A stretch of 64,000 nucleotides of DNA from Chrysopilus asiliformis (lineage: Eukaryota > Arthropoda > Insecta > Diptera > Rhagionidae), in the NCBI GenBank assembly GCA_964034945.1, contig OZ035961.1:41940184-42004183 (forward strand). Direction: 5' to 3'. The notes under the pieces are model-generated. The model made no database searches. It worked only from the letters and a program-made list of their open reading frames with translations, and had not been told where the DNA came from. Both the position numbers and the translations under genes were made by a program. This document shows positions 45,830 through 58,524 of this stretch, one piece after another (position 1 is the stretch's first letter; every line of letters begins with the position of its first letter).

Positions 45830-46420
45830 CGTTTTTTTTATATAGTTCCAGCAAGAGCTTAGGGGAAGACCCTTTAATGCTGAAGTACAGCTCAGGATGG
45901 TCGGAAGAACGAAGGGATATGTCTGGGGGGAACACATCGGATGGTAAATCGTTCCAAAGTCTTGTTGTTCGCGGAAGGCAGGAACTCCTAAACTTTACTG
46001 TACGAAAACGGGGAGGCTCAAGGAAGAAGTCGTGCGCGCGTGCAGCTGCCCGAGAGGGTCTAGGGAAAACATATCGTGGAGGAATAAGTTGGGAAATTTC
46101 GGTGGAACATTTCCCATGGAAATATCTATAGAATATGCTGAGTACCCCAACAGAGTGACGATGCTCGAGAGACGGTAATGAATCTGTCAAAGGCTTGTCT
46201 CCAATCAGTCGGATCACACGTTTTTGATATCGGTCCAGCAGTTGCAAGACAGTTTTTGATACTCAAGTCTCGGTCGAATGTAGGTCTTGTAGATGCTGAG
46301 CACGTCGATTGGTGCGAAATATATTTTGAAAATATGATCGCTCCATTGAAGTTTCTCGTTTTGTTCGATGCCCAGTATCCTGTTTGAAATATATTATCGT
46401 CCAATAGAACCCTATTGACT
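45830..46420 (-). pseudogene. Non-LTR retrotransposon 3' fragment
   Basis: Minus strand: IDVLSIYKTYIRPRLEY in one frame, then LLDRYQKRVIRLIGDKPLTD, SLPSLEHRHSVGVLSIFYRY, RAAARAHDFFLEPPRFRTVK and LPRTTRLWNDLPSDVFPPDI. Same family as the 30690-31245 fragment, but about 30 bp encoding the LHIWAGSP segment are deleted here, as is sequence before the FTPIDVL motif. The 3' end is CTATATAAAAAAAACG near 45830. Confidence 0.8.
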
Positions 46421-47239
46421 GCAATCTAGAATTTATTTATAAAAAATTGTCCCTATTGGATTTCGATGTAAGGGAAAGTTATGAGGAATCGCATTCCAAA
46501 TACTTTTTGTCGAAACAAATTTTTAGGAAAAATGAACCCTTTTTGAAAAAATTGCAAAAATCTTTCGCATTTGGGAGAGAAAAAGAGCGGTTACATTTTT
46601 TTCCCATATTCAGAAGAAGTTCAATTTTTTATAAAAGTCTATTCTGTGCCATGTCTTAACTTTCTGCCTTAATTAGTTCTCGAGTTTTCAAATGTTTTTG
46701 TAGTAATTCATGAAATTGGGTTTAATTTTTCATCATATTGGTTTTAGTTATGTAAGAAAGGTATCTAGGCTGATTAAGTTGCATTTTTTTATTTGATCTA
46801 AACTGGTTTATAAATTATTTTGTTGCCCGTGGACACGATATTTTGACCGAGTCACTTCTGCTTAATTTTCATACAGAGAGAATTAGCATAATCGGGTTTT
46901 TAGTTTGAAGATAGCCGAAAAAGGGGATAGTAAGATCAGGTGATTAAAATAACATTTTAAAAAAGTTTTTTATAATCATTACTGGTGTAAAATTTAACTC
47001 TGATTGGAGCCTCAGGAGATCTGTAGTTACATTTGGAGTTTGTTTAAGGGAGATAATTTCTCCAACCTTTTCTCTATAAGTTTTTAAACATACTTTCTAA
47101 ATTTTCCAAACAACTTTTGAAGATATTTATTAAATTGTATTGTTTGTAGATTGTGAAGAGATTCGTCACAGCCGCACTTTAGCAAAATTATTATTCACGG
47201 AAGGAATTCAATAAAAATTAGTAAAAGTATTGAATCAAA

Positions 47240-50200
47240 ATGACACGAGGCGTACTACGTCTCTATAACTATGCAGGATCACACATACTGCAAACGCCTC
47301 AAACGATCAATCCGTTGAGATTATTTTCGGGATCGGTGAAACTTTTGCAGAAGGATGGCAAACCTGTTGAGGCAATCAAAGGCATTCCATACAAAAATTT
47401 AACAATTGGCGTCCCTAAAGAAAGATGGACCAACGAAAGGCGGTAGATATTATAAAATATTTTTTTGTGCAACGTAAAAATAAAAATGTTCGTTTTATAA
47501 CAGTGTAGCTGTAACGCCGACGGTAACTGCAGCGTTAATCAAAAAAGGATTCTCGGTTCAAGTCGAAGCTGGAGCTGGCTTTGAAGCAAAGTTTAGGGAT
47601 GAAGACTATAAAGCGGCTGGTGCTAAAATTGTTGATGGAAATGGTGCATTTCAATCAGGTAAAAATCCGGGAATTTGACTTTCATTCAATCAAGCAAATT
47701 TTAATACTAAAGAAATGCATTCTAAGAAATTATACGAATTAGTTAAAAATACCTTGTGTTTCAGATATATTGCTGAAGGTTCGTCAACCAATGGAGTCAG
47801 AAGTAACTCAAATGAAAGATGGACAAACTTTAATCTCATTTTTATATCCAGCACAACATAAAGACTTAATTGCTAAAATGGGCACAAAGAAAATTAACGC
47901 ATTCGGTAAGGAAACAATTTGAAAATTTGATGATTCCTATCTGTATACCACTTCCAATATTTTAGCAATGGACTGCATTCCAAGAATATCAAGGGCGCAA
48001 GTTTTTGATGCGCTCAGCTCAATGGCTAACATAGCTGGCTATCGTGCCGTGATCGAAGCAGCAAATTATTTTCCAAGATTTTTTGCTGGTCAAATTACTG
48101 CTGCAGGAAAAGTTCCACCAGCTAAAATTTTAGTTGTTGGAGGTGGTGTCGCTGGGCTTGCTGCGATTGCCCAAGCAAAAAATATGGGCGCGATAGTCCG
48201 AGCCTTCGATACGCGATCGGCTGTACAGGAGCAAGTGGAAAGTTTAGGAGCTGAATTTTTAACAATCAATATTAAGGTAGTTTATTGAATACTGGCAGTA
48301 AATCAACAGTTAAACATTAATTATTCAATATTTTTAACCACTAGGAAGAAGGAGGAACCGCAGGTGGTTACAGTAAGGAAATGAGCCAGGAGTTCATTGA
48401 CGCAGAGCACGCTTTATTTGCACAGCAGTGCAGGGAAGTTGATGTGATTATTACAACCGCTTTAATACCCGGCAAAAAGGCGCCAGTGTAAGTGAATTTT
48501 GTATAAAAACAATAGCTCTGTGCATTTCTCTCACAGAACTATATAACATAGAACAACTGTCACCATACAAAGCTCTGCTGAAAAATGGTCCCAAAAGTAT
48601 TTCCCTCTTTATCGTACTTGAACGCATCCACTGAACTGTAAAAGGTCGCGAAATTCAAATTTAGTTTGCCGCGAAATTCAAATTTCACAAGTTTGAGACT
48701 AACTTTAGGCGTCAAAAACGAACTTTAGGCGCCAACACCATTCCGAAAGTCTATTTTCCTTTGACAGCTCACGGTTTAAACGAGACGGCTATATTTATTT
48801 TCATGCGGTTATCTTGCTCTTACTTGAGTCGTTTTGATACACTGAACTGTATTGAAATGGGACTATTTGAGACAGCAAATCGAGCGATCTAGTATATCTA
48901 TGATTTCTCTCTTCTTTAGATCTTGTATTCGTGAAAATTTAAATGTTGTCTCATGTCTTATACCGCGTTTTTTTGCAATGTAGAAAAGATATTCACTTTT
49001 GATTTTAAATTGAAGCACCTTTCAAACGACAAGTCGCAAGTCCTTTATATCCCGTGTAATCTCCATCGTTGTCAAGTATAGCCTGGCACATTCCTGGCAT
49101 ACTTTCAACCAGTTTTTCTGCCAAATTTTTCGAATAGCGCATGCCAGCTACTTCAAATTATAGACAGGCTTTTCGGCGAGATGCGTCTTCATAATCCCCC
49201 ACATATTTTCGATGGGGTTGGCATCTGAAGATTGGGCGGGCCAGTCCATCGTCGTGACGCCATTTTCCTCTTTCCAGGTCTTGCAGAGACAGTTATTATC
49301 TTGTAAGACCCAATCTTCGTTTTTCCGTGTAAACATATTCTCCCCGATTTCAAAAATCCAAACTTGTAAAGTTTTACCATTTTCTCCGCGTTCAAATTTT
49401 CGGTAAAGACCTCCAAGAAGTCGAAACCGCGCTCAGAGAAGCATCCCCAAATATTGAGCTTTACCGGATGTTTAACATTGCGCTAGATAAAATGTGTAAA
49501 TAATATAAATGTGAACTTCTTCAATTTCTTAATTACTTTTGCAGCCGCAGAATAGGATAATTTTGGTCTTTTTAGGTGCGAACATATAAATACTGCCTCG
49601 TAACGCTTTGCGTACACCGCGCTCATTTGGGTTAGGTTGGTTTCGAGCGACACTAAAATGAATCAATGCCTGTGTCGTAGAGCCCTCTAGTGGCACGATC
49701 GTACCCACAAAGGCCCACGCAAATAACTTTTCTAATTTGCAAAAAAACGCGGTTCTTTTCTTCTGACACTGACTGTAAATAAGTGCAAAAAAATTACATT
49801 TTCTTTAAAAAAGAATTTTCTACTTTGACTATTAACAATGTTAGATTCATTCAATGTTAGAAGTTAATGCTATACTTGACTTGGATATTATACCTAGGCT
49901 CTAAACTTATAGTAAACATTTATAGTAAACAAGTCACAAAAGTTGTGTGATTTTATATTAAGACCGGGAGATGAATTTACAAAAATTCGTACTTTTGTCA
50001 CTTATCTCTTGTCGGTAATATTTTAGGGTATTGTGCACACGTGTGATCCCCGTCTTATTTATGTTACGTTGAGAAGTAGAATCTGTAGAAGAATTGTACG
50101 CCTAAGCAAGAACGCCTAAGAATTGTAGACGTTAGAAAATCGGAGAGTGTTTATTGATGAAAAATTGTAAATAATATATTTAATAGTAATTTGATATATT

Positions 50201-53200
50201 ATATAAAGCTAAGACCATCAGCGCTTTCAAATCGATTAAATCGAATGTTTATTCTACCAACAGTAGTTTCAAATAATGGCTTGCATTCCGCGATCATCAG
50301 AATGCAGAAAAATCATGACAATCTTTAGCTTGATTCCGTATATCTCCCATTTAAAATCTTTAAAAGTACAATTAAAACTAAATTTTTTAACCAATTATGA
50401 TTATTTTTAATCATACTAATCATACTAATCAGTAGGGCTGCCAAAAATATGCACTAAAAAAGGCGAAATATGCGCATATAATATGCACTAAAAACGGCAA
50501 AATATGCACTTAAATATGCACTTTAAAAACATTAAAAATCCGAAATATAGTATATTTCAGCCAAAATAGTGAACGGAACTTGTTAAAATGTGGTTAATTC
50601 GACTTATGTGGAAAATAAAAAAAATGAAAAAATAATAGTCTGTAAAAAAGATTGACATTTTGACTGACAAAAAAATTTTTTACTTGTTTCTAAATTGCAA
50701 CTGTTAAATTTTAAGATATTTCGAAAAGATGTTCAATACTTCATATTGTCTATGGTATAATCGGGGTTAAAACTTGTAGAAAAATCTCAGTTGTTGCTAA
50801 CACAAAACTTTCTTCCACAAAATCTACGACCCTGCGCAATTTACTCTATCCCTATCGTTTTTTCAACCAAAGACGACCTCAAAATGTACAAAATTTGAAA
50901 TAACTTGAGAACGGTAAAAGATATCAATTTACTCCTATTGGAATTTCTCGGCTTCTGGGTGGAAGCTGGGTTTTCAGGCAGACATGTCCGACCTGTTGGG
51001 GGGAAATTTGGATGTGAAAACATCCGCAAAAATAATATAATTTTGTTGTTTTTGCAGACCTTATAAGCCGAGAAATTCGAGTATAAACCATGAATCAGAA
51101 ATGGTTCAATGGTTAAACACTAACAGCCTTATTAATAAACGTTAGTTAATTTTTATCAATGGTTTACGCAGTGGATAACTCGAAATTCTTATTAATAAAA
51201 AATTTTAAGAGTTAACTGACGTTGGTTAACTCTGTGTTAGCTAACATACCGATTTCCTCGAGTTAAGGAGTTGATAACTCTTGACGGCGCATAACTCTTG
51301 CAAAAAAGACTGGAAGAAGCAATGATCCATTAAAAAAATGCAATTTATGTTGTTTTATTATATTATCTTATCACTTGAACACCAATTTTCTGATCGCTTT
51401 CCTTCAATTTTTAAATTTTCCACTTTTAATTACTTTGCAGTGAATCACAATTAAAATAAAAACATTAATTTCACTCCTATTTTAATATTGTCTCCAAGGA
51501 AACGGATTTAAAAAACCAAAATATGACTTATTTTAATATCGTCTCCAAGGAAACGGATTTAAAAAACCAAAATTTGACTTAAATGTAAAAGATTTTCGTA
51601 TTTTTTGGTACAATTCGGCACAAGGGTTGCCGTATTCCAGCGAAATTTTTAAATAAAATACGAGTTAGCTATTATATGGAGGAAATTTTTTTATTAATAA
51701 GAATAGTTATCTAATGGATAAGTTTGCTATCTCGGAGTTAGTTAGCACATGAGTTATCTCCGTGTTAGGGATTTTTTATTAATAAGGCTGTAAATAGATA
51801 TCAATTTACGGTAAAAGGTCAAAATGTAGAAAATTTCATTGCCTTTAATTCGTTTTTCAAAAGTTTTTTCGAATTAGTTTGCAAGTAATTCGCAAAAATA
51901 TATTTTTTATATTTTAATAAAAATATTTCAATAACGGTAAAAGATAATGGATAACTGTAAAAGACAAAATTGTGCGGAATGCCATTCTCATTAATTCATC
52001 TCATATATACAGTAAGCAAAAAACCATTTTTTTCGAGATAATGGAAAAAGTTATTTTTTTTGAAATAACGGTTTATCTCGATAACAGGTTGAGATATCGA
52101 GTTATAGCTAAAGACAAAAGTGTGGGAAATTTTATTTTCTCCAAAAAACGCCTAGTTTGGGAGTAAATCGAGAAAAACGAAATTGCGATTTTTGAAAAAC
52201 CGCCATTTTGGATACTTCCGGTTAACGGATTTCCACCAAAAGTTGATAGGATCGTCCCATTCCAGGACCAAATATGCCTATAAAATCTCATGGCGCTAGC
52301 TCTATTAGTTTTTGAGAAATCTTGTACACAGACTGACAGACTGACAGACTGACATACAGAAAGACCTTTTTGTAATATGACTCCAATCGACTAAGGAGTG
52401 ATCGGGAAATATTTTTTTAGGTTAAATTAAAAGCTTGAAATTTTTCATGAATACAATACTGTATTATACTTCGTAGAAGAAAGTAAAAACACATATTTAT
52501 TTATTTTTAATATTTATTCTAGCTGAAACAGTCGAATTATAATTTGAATTGTACAAAAAAAAATTGGTTGTTCATGAAAGTTGTAAAATATGCAACTAAA
52601 TATGCATTATATGCATTTATATGCATTTATATGCAAATATGCACTGACGTGTCAAATATGCGAAATATGCAACAACAAGTGACCTTCATTCGCTTCTAAA
52701 CTTATTGATTCGGATGAATAAAAAACTCCCGGAGCCGAAATCATAACGAGAAGAAATATGCAAATGCATATTTTTGGCAGCCCTACTAATATATAAAAAT
52801 GAGTTGGTGTCTGTCTGTCTGTCTGTTCCTCTTTCACGCAAAAACGGCTGAACCGATTGCCTTGAAATTTGGGATGAGTGACTGTGATAGTTCTGGTTCC
52901 AACATAGGCATACAGAAAAGTAGCGCGAGGGGTGGGGGGAGTAAGGAGAGGGGGTAAAGTGATTTCGAAACTTTGTTTTTGCGCAATGTTACACTTTCGC
53001 GGGGAAACTACTGAACCGATTGGCCTGAAATTTGGCATAGATGTTCGTCGGGGACCTAGCCCCAACATAGATCCATTAAAGAGTTTTTAAGTTCTTTCCG
53101 GTTTTCTTCGTATTCTAAAACTTAGACAAAAAACTTAACCCGGCAACGACGGGTATGCAAGCTAGTACATTATATTCTTTTGGCATTGTATAATTGAAAT

Positions 53201-56200
53201 TTTCAATTCTGTTCAAACATTGTAAATACATAAATAAATAATAACTGTACAAATTCTTATTAAAAAACTACGACTCTTTTTTTAGATTAATCCTTGCAGA
53301 CCACGTGAAGCAAATGAAGCCAGGAAGCGTGATTGTCGATTTGGCAGCTGAAACTGGTGGCAATGTGGAATCTACAGTCCCTGGAAAAGTGGAAATCGTT
53401 CATGATGTCGTGCACGTTGGATTGACTGATTTATCTAGTCGCCTACCAACACAAAGTTCAACTCTGTACGCCAATAATATTTCAAAATTTCTTCTGTCAA
53501 TTGGAGAGAAAGATCACTTCAACATCCGTTTGGAAGATGAAGTAGTCCGTGGAAGTATTGTTCTCAAGGATGGTGAGCTCATGTGGCCACCACCAGTAAT
53601 TTCTGTGTCTGCGCAGCCCGCAACCCCGGCACTGCCGAAAGCTGGCGCAGCAATTGTTACGGCTAAACCACCGAATCCTTTTAATGAAACTCTTAAGAGT
53701 AGCTTGACTTATACTGGAGGTTTAGCTACACTGCTAGCGCTTGGTGTGGCCTCACCGAATCCTGCGTTTACAACAATGATGACCACGTTTGGCCTATCTG
53801 GGATTGTCGGTTACCACACAGTTTGGGGTGTGACGCCAGCTCTTCATTCGCCGCTTATGTCTGTAACGAATGCAATTTCTGGAATCACAGCCGTAGGTGG
53901 ATTGCTCTTGATGGGAGGTGGAGTTACTCCCTCAAATACTGTGGAAGTAAGTGCGAATTCATTTACAGAATTTTGTTATACCACCAATGGTTGAAATTAT
54001 TACGTTATGGACAAATTTTGGACATGATATCTACGTTCGATTTTAGGCACTAGCGGCTGGTGCAGCTCTGATTTCATTCGTCAATATTTTCGGTGGATTT
54101 CTTGTAACTCAACGGATGTTGGATATGTTCAAGCGACCAGACGATCCACCAGAATATAATTCTCTGTATGGAATTCCAGCAGCTGTGTTCTTAGGTGGAT
54201 ACGGTTATGCTGCTTTTCAGGTATTTTTTTTTTTTTGATTTTTTATTCGCTGCAGTTTGAAGAATATTGTAAACGTTTTTTTGTTTCTAAATACTAATTT
54301 CTAAACTAATTATTTTAAAGCAGTTTTTTTCATAAAGGCATTTTTTATAATTCTTATACGTTTTAGAACTTACCGGAAATCCATCAAATGGCATATTTAG
54401 CCGCCAGCTTGTGCTGCGTGGGTGCTTTGGCTGGACTCTCATCGCAAAAGACGTCTCGCCTGGGAAATACCCTCGGAATAGTAAAATACAAGAATTTTAA
54501 GTTATGGCACATAAAAATTGACGTATTTTTAAGATTGGTGTGACTGGAGGAATTGCAGCTACTTTGGGGCAAATGGCGCCCTCTACCGATGTTTTGCTTC
54601 AAATGGCTGGTGTTGCTGCTTTAGGTGGAACTGTTGGAGGTGTTATCGCAAAGAGAATTCAAATTACTGATCTTCCACAACTAGTCGCTGCTTTTCACAG
54701 GTAAAGAGAATAATATTCATCGTCCTCATAGACATGAGCGTCGGAAAAATGGCAATTTCCCCCTTGAATTGGCAAAAAAATTTAAAAAAAAACCATAAAA
54801 GGTAAACATCCCTTGTAATTTGTTTTTCCAAATTAAAAGAAAAGCCTAATGAATTATACTCTGCATTTCTGAAAAAAATACTATAGCTCGTATATCAAAA
54901 ACACTGCCTGATTCGGAATTAGCAACAAAATTATCTGCTATAACAAAATAATTATAATATCGAGTGCACTAATTGTATATAATCAATTGCGATATTTTTT
55001 CACCCCAGTCTTTACGTATTTTTTTCGATCGTACCTTTAAATGGGTAAAAGAAACCTATACAAATTTTCATTGAAATCAGTTTTACATTTATACATTTTT
55101 CCACCTTTAAAGTATGTAAAAAAAGGTATTTAACACTCAAATTTTCTTTTCCAATATCTAGTTTGGTGGGATTAGCTGCAATGTTGACCTGCATTGCCAC
55201 CTACATCCATGACTTCCCAACTCTAGCGACAGATCCAGCTGCGAATGTATTGAAAACGGCCCTTTTCTTGGGAACATATATCGGAGGCGTTACATTCAGT
55301 GGATCATTGATCGCTTATGGTAAATTACAAGGTGTTCTCAGTTCATCCCCACTCCTGCTACCTGGACGGCACTTAATTAATGGCGGTCTATTGGCTGGAA
55401 ATGCTTTAGCAATGGGTGCTTTTTTTATGGAGCCAACTATGTCCGGTGGGCTAGGATTGCTCGGAGCAACATCAGCAATGTCGGCGGCTATGGGTCTCAC
55501 ATTAACAGCAGCCATTGGTGGAGCTGACATGCCTGTCGTCATTACCGTCCTAAATTCATATTCTGGCTGGGCTTTATGCGCTGAAGGTTTCATGTTAAAT
55601 AATAATTTGATGACAATCGTTGGCGCTCTGATTGGATCCTCTGGTGCAATATTGTCATATATTATGTGCAAGGCAATGAATCGATCGCTACCAAATGTCA
55701 TTTTAGGTAAAAAATATTATAATTTTCATTCCTTATTGAATACTAAATTTCCGTGATTCTTTTAGGCGGTTACGGTACCTCGTCAACGGGCACAGGCAAA
55801 CCAAAGGAGATAATCGGAACTCATTCTGAAATCAATGTGGATAACTGCATCGAATTAATTAAAAACGCAAAAAATATCATTATAACACCGGGATATGGTT
55901 TATGTGTTGCGAAAGCTCAATATCCAATTGCCGAAATGGTTACGCTACTGAAATCAAAGGGTAAAAAAGTTCGTTTTGGTATCCATCCGGTGGCTGGCCG
56001 TATGCCAGGTCAATTGAATGTACTTTTGGCTGAAGCTGGTGTACCATACGATGATGTATTGGAAATGGAGGAAATTAATGAGGATTTTACCGATACCGAT
56101 CTTGTACTTGTAATTGGTGCCAACGATACGGTAAATAGCTCTGCCGAAGACGATCCAAATTCTATAATTGCTGGTATGCCCGTTCTTAGGGTATGGAACG

Positions 56201-56417
56201 CTGAACAGGTAAATATCTTACGACTTTTTTTTCAAAAAATGTTACCTACAAATATTGTATTTTCCCATAGGTTGTCGTAATGAAACGTTCTCTAGGCGTT
56301 GGATACGCAGCCGTTGATAATCCAATATTCTACAAGCCTAATACCTCCATGTTGTTGGGCGATGCCAAGAAAACTTGTGATGCACTCCTAAATAAAATTA
56401 AGGAATCTTATGCTTAA
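47240..56417 (+). CDS. Nnt: NAD(P) transhydrogenase, mitochondrial
   Basis: Twelve exons: 47240-47442, 47504-47658, 47765-47905, 47966-48276, 48345-48487, 53286-53946, 54047-54220, 54367-54480, 54534-54700, 55162-55706, 55766-56208 and 56271-56417. All phases join; 1067 aa (human 1086). The inner-membrane enzyme uses the proton gradient to reduce NADP+ with NADH. After a presequence ([20 protein letters not shown]), domain I has [37 protein letters not shown] and [20 protein letters not shown]. Domain II is the multi-helix membrane region in exons 6-10. Domain III has [19 protein letters not shown] and [20 protein letters not shown] (NADP-binding). Intron 5 (4,798 bp) is inflated by transposons; most others are 53-146 nt. 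AATAAA at 56557-56562 follows. Confidence 0.97.
48960..49690 (-). pseudogene. Tc1-like transposase fragment in Nnt intron 5
   Basis: Minus strand around 49340-49150 reads [20 protein letters not shown], then [20 protein letters not shown] and [17 protein letters not shown], the DDE region of Tc1-family transposases. The first catalytic part is frame-shifted, and no intact ORF or clear ends exist. Confidence 0.8.
50431..52785. mobile_element. 2.35-kb inverted-repeat element rich in ATATGCA, in a Helitron end
   Basis: The left end AGTAGGGCTGCCAAAAATAT(GCA) is exactly inverted at the right end (GCATATTTTTGGCAGCCCTACT). Subterminal regions contain many ATATGCA words, orientated towards each end. 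TACTAAT on both sides belongs to the Helitron leader TCATACTAATATAT, which is split by this insertion. hAT-like by end structure but unproven. The middle contains other repeats (51840-52500, with GACAGACTGACAGACTGACA). Confidence 0.65.
52784..53165 (+). mobile_element. Non-autonomous Helitron, 5' end displaced
   Basis: ACTAATATATAAAAATGAGT, a short (GTCT)n tract, AACCGATTGCCTTGAAATTT and the 3' end ACCCGGCAACGACGGGT (hairpin) ATGCAAGCTAG|T. The missing first bases (TCATACTAAT) are found at 50421-50430 on the far side of the 2.35-kb insertion. Confidence 0.8.
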
Positions 56418-58524
56418 GTTATATTTCCACCTGTTTATTTGTTCGTTCAACGTTGAATGTGCCTCCCTGTAACAAAACGCGTTATTATTATGATTTTGTA
56501 AAAAAAAAATTTCATTCGCGCAATCCGTTTTTTTTTTTTGTACTTTGTAAGAATATAATAAAAAAATATATATAAAAACGTCCCTTAGAATTTTATAGTT
56601 TAATTATTTAATTTGTATACTTTAGACTTCTACAGTTTTTTTATGATATGTCAAGTATCACCCTCATTCGGATTGACGAACCACACGGCGATTTTGATAT
56701 TCTTATTAGCAACAACCGGCTAATTTGTCGATAATTGGCGAAACAAACGACATTTCTGTCACCGCCAAATTGGTAGTGAGAATACTCGTGCCGCCCAGTT
56801 AAGTAGAATGGATAAAGAGGAAACGTAAGTTAAATACATTTTTGGAAATTTCCACTGCTCAGTATTCAGTAACATAGGTGTTCAGGTATGGATTTAAATT
56901 GTCGATTCTCACGACCATGAGAATAGAAAACTCCGCGTGAAGTGACGTAACAATCGTCGCTTCGAACGAAGTGACGCGCCAATGGGAATATGAGTGTACT
57001 TAAGAATATTTTCTTCGTCCTTTTGTGATTCGTAAATGTGCCTTACTAAAATACCAGCTTGCCAGGTAACATGATTTTTTGGTAATTTGACGGCCGAATT
57101 TGTGATTCGCCTACATTCAGGGAGAGTGTAGGTCAGGCACAACAAGTTTTATAATACAAATAGGGGCTACGGCAAGACCCGCTTCACGGTTTATTCTCCA
57201 TTCATAATCTATCCTTCGACCTTGCTGTCATCGTCGACCTGCATCCTTCCCGACTCCCCGACCTTGGGCTTAGATACTTAGGAAGTATCCTATCGTCTCC
57301 TAAATTTTGGAAACAACTTTATGTAAAAAAATCATTGAAATCGGTTGAGTCATTTGTACGTGATGCTCGAAAAAAACATTCAGACACATAAACAAAAATT
57401 TTAAAAATCCTATTTCTATTAACTTTATTATGATTAAAGAACTATTATATAACATTTTTAGGGAAATCCAAAATGAAAAAAGTTATACTCGTTACAATTT
57501 CATGGAATTGCAGGACATATCCGTATTACGTTTGCCGTGTCGTTTTTGACAAGAGTCGTTTTACGTGTTTTTGTTGGTAGAAAAGCACTAACAACTATAC
57601 GCAATGTTTTGTGCATCGAAAAGCGACGCAATTTTTTTAAGTGTATAGTTCATTGGACCATTACCTCCCTTCTCCCCCAAACAAATGGAATATTTTTTTC
57701 CTGTTTTATCACAAACTGTGCATAGAATCGAAAATTTTTTTTACACGTTGGCTACCAGCCAAAAAAACGCTTACTCCGCTAGTATACACTGGGAAAAAAC
57801 GCAAAAATCATTTCTGTACTTTGTGAGTCACCAACGAACACAAGATCAATACAGACAAAAACGAACGAATCGAATAAAATATAACGGAAAAAACTTACCA
57901 CAACAAATTTTTCACATGAAATATGCTCCACAAAAAAAAACCCCTTTGTACCGCACGAGCGACTGCACTCAACCATGGAACTTGAGAAACTGACGGTAAT
58001 GACAATATTGTGTGTACACCGGTGACTCACATTGTCCCTGTGGGTGACACGCTGCGATCACCGGTGACTCACATGGTACCCAACTTGTTAAAATTAAATG
58101 TGTTTAGAATATGATTTTAAATAACTTATCCATACATCAAAATCCAATTGGACTACTATTTCCCTCTCCTCCATACAAACAAAACAGTTTTTTTTTTGCA
58201 ATTTTCTCGAAAAAGGTGAGTCATATTGAAATATTTATTCAGGTTAAATGTATTTAGAATAAGATTTTACATAACTTATCGGTACATCAAAATCCAATCG
58301 AACCACTTCATTCTCCCTTTCCTATATAAATGGATTTTTCTAAATTAACATTGTGTCTGTCATCATGTAGAGTACTTGACGATTGGCCCCTGACAATCGT
58401 AGCTTTTGTTATGTTTACATAATGCTTTAAGAAACAATAGTAATCGCGTTGCTAGGATCCAAAAACAATTTTATTTTCAACTTCAAAACATCTGCGTTCT
58501 CATACGCCTAGAAATCGTGAAATC
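56418..58524. other. Intergenic, repeat-filled
   Basis: 56740-56990 shares two blocks with 16554-16690 (see the MADF-like remnant there), in a rearranged orientation. 57520-57600 matches 255-370. 57744-58087 is a MITE. 58130-58420 ends with GACAATCGTAGCTTTTGTTA, the 3' end shared with the Helentron-like families. No host exon was seen. Confidence 0.55.
57744..58087. mobile_element. Second copy of the TTAA-flanked MITE
   Basis: Inverted relative to 34638-34886: CACGTTGGCTACCAGCCAAA at the left, TGGTACCCAACTTG followed by TTAA (58088-58091) at the right. The interior (CCGCACGAGCGACTGCACTC, AACCATGGAACTTGAGAAAC) matches closely. It is longer than the first copy by about 95 bp. Confidence 0.65.

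Larger units (their letters stand above)
28947..47239. other. 18-kb gene-poor interval rich in transposons
   Basis: Between the Idh start codon and the Nnt start codon I find no exon of a recognisable host gene. Identified elements are listed individually. Stretches where I see nothing beyond AT-rich sequence are 29730-30380, 31940-33890, 36580-37950, 38160-38930, 40430-41570 and 46420-47240. Confidence 0.6.

Noticed and set aside
55315..55701. 128-codon open frame antisense to Nnt exon 10
   Set aside because: It lies fully within a conserved coding exon on the other strand and has no similarity to a known protein; a shadow frame.
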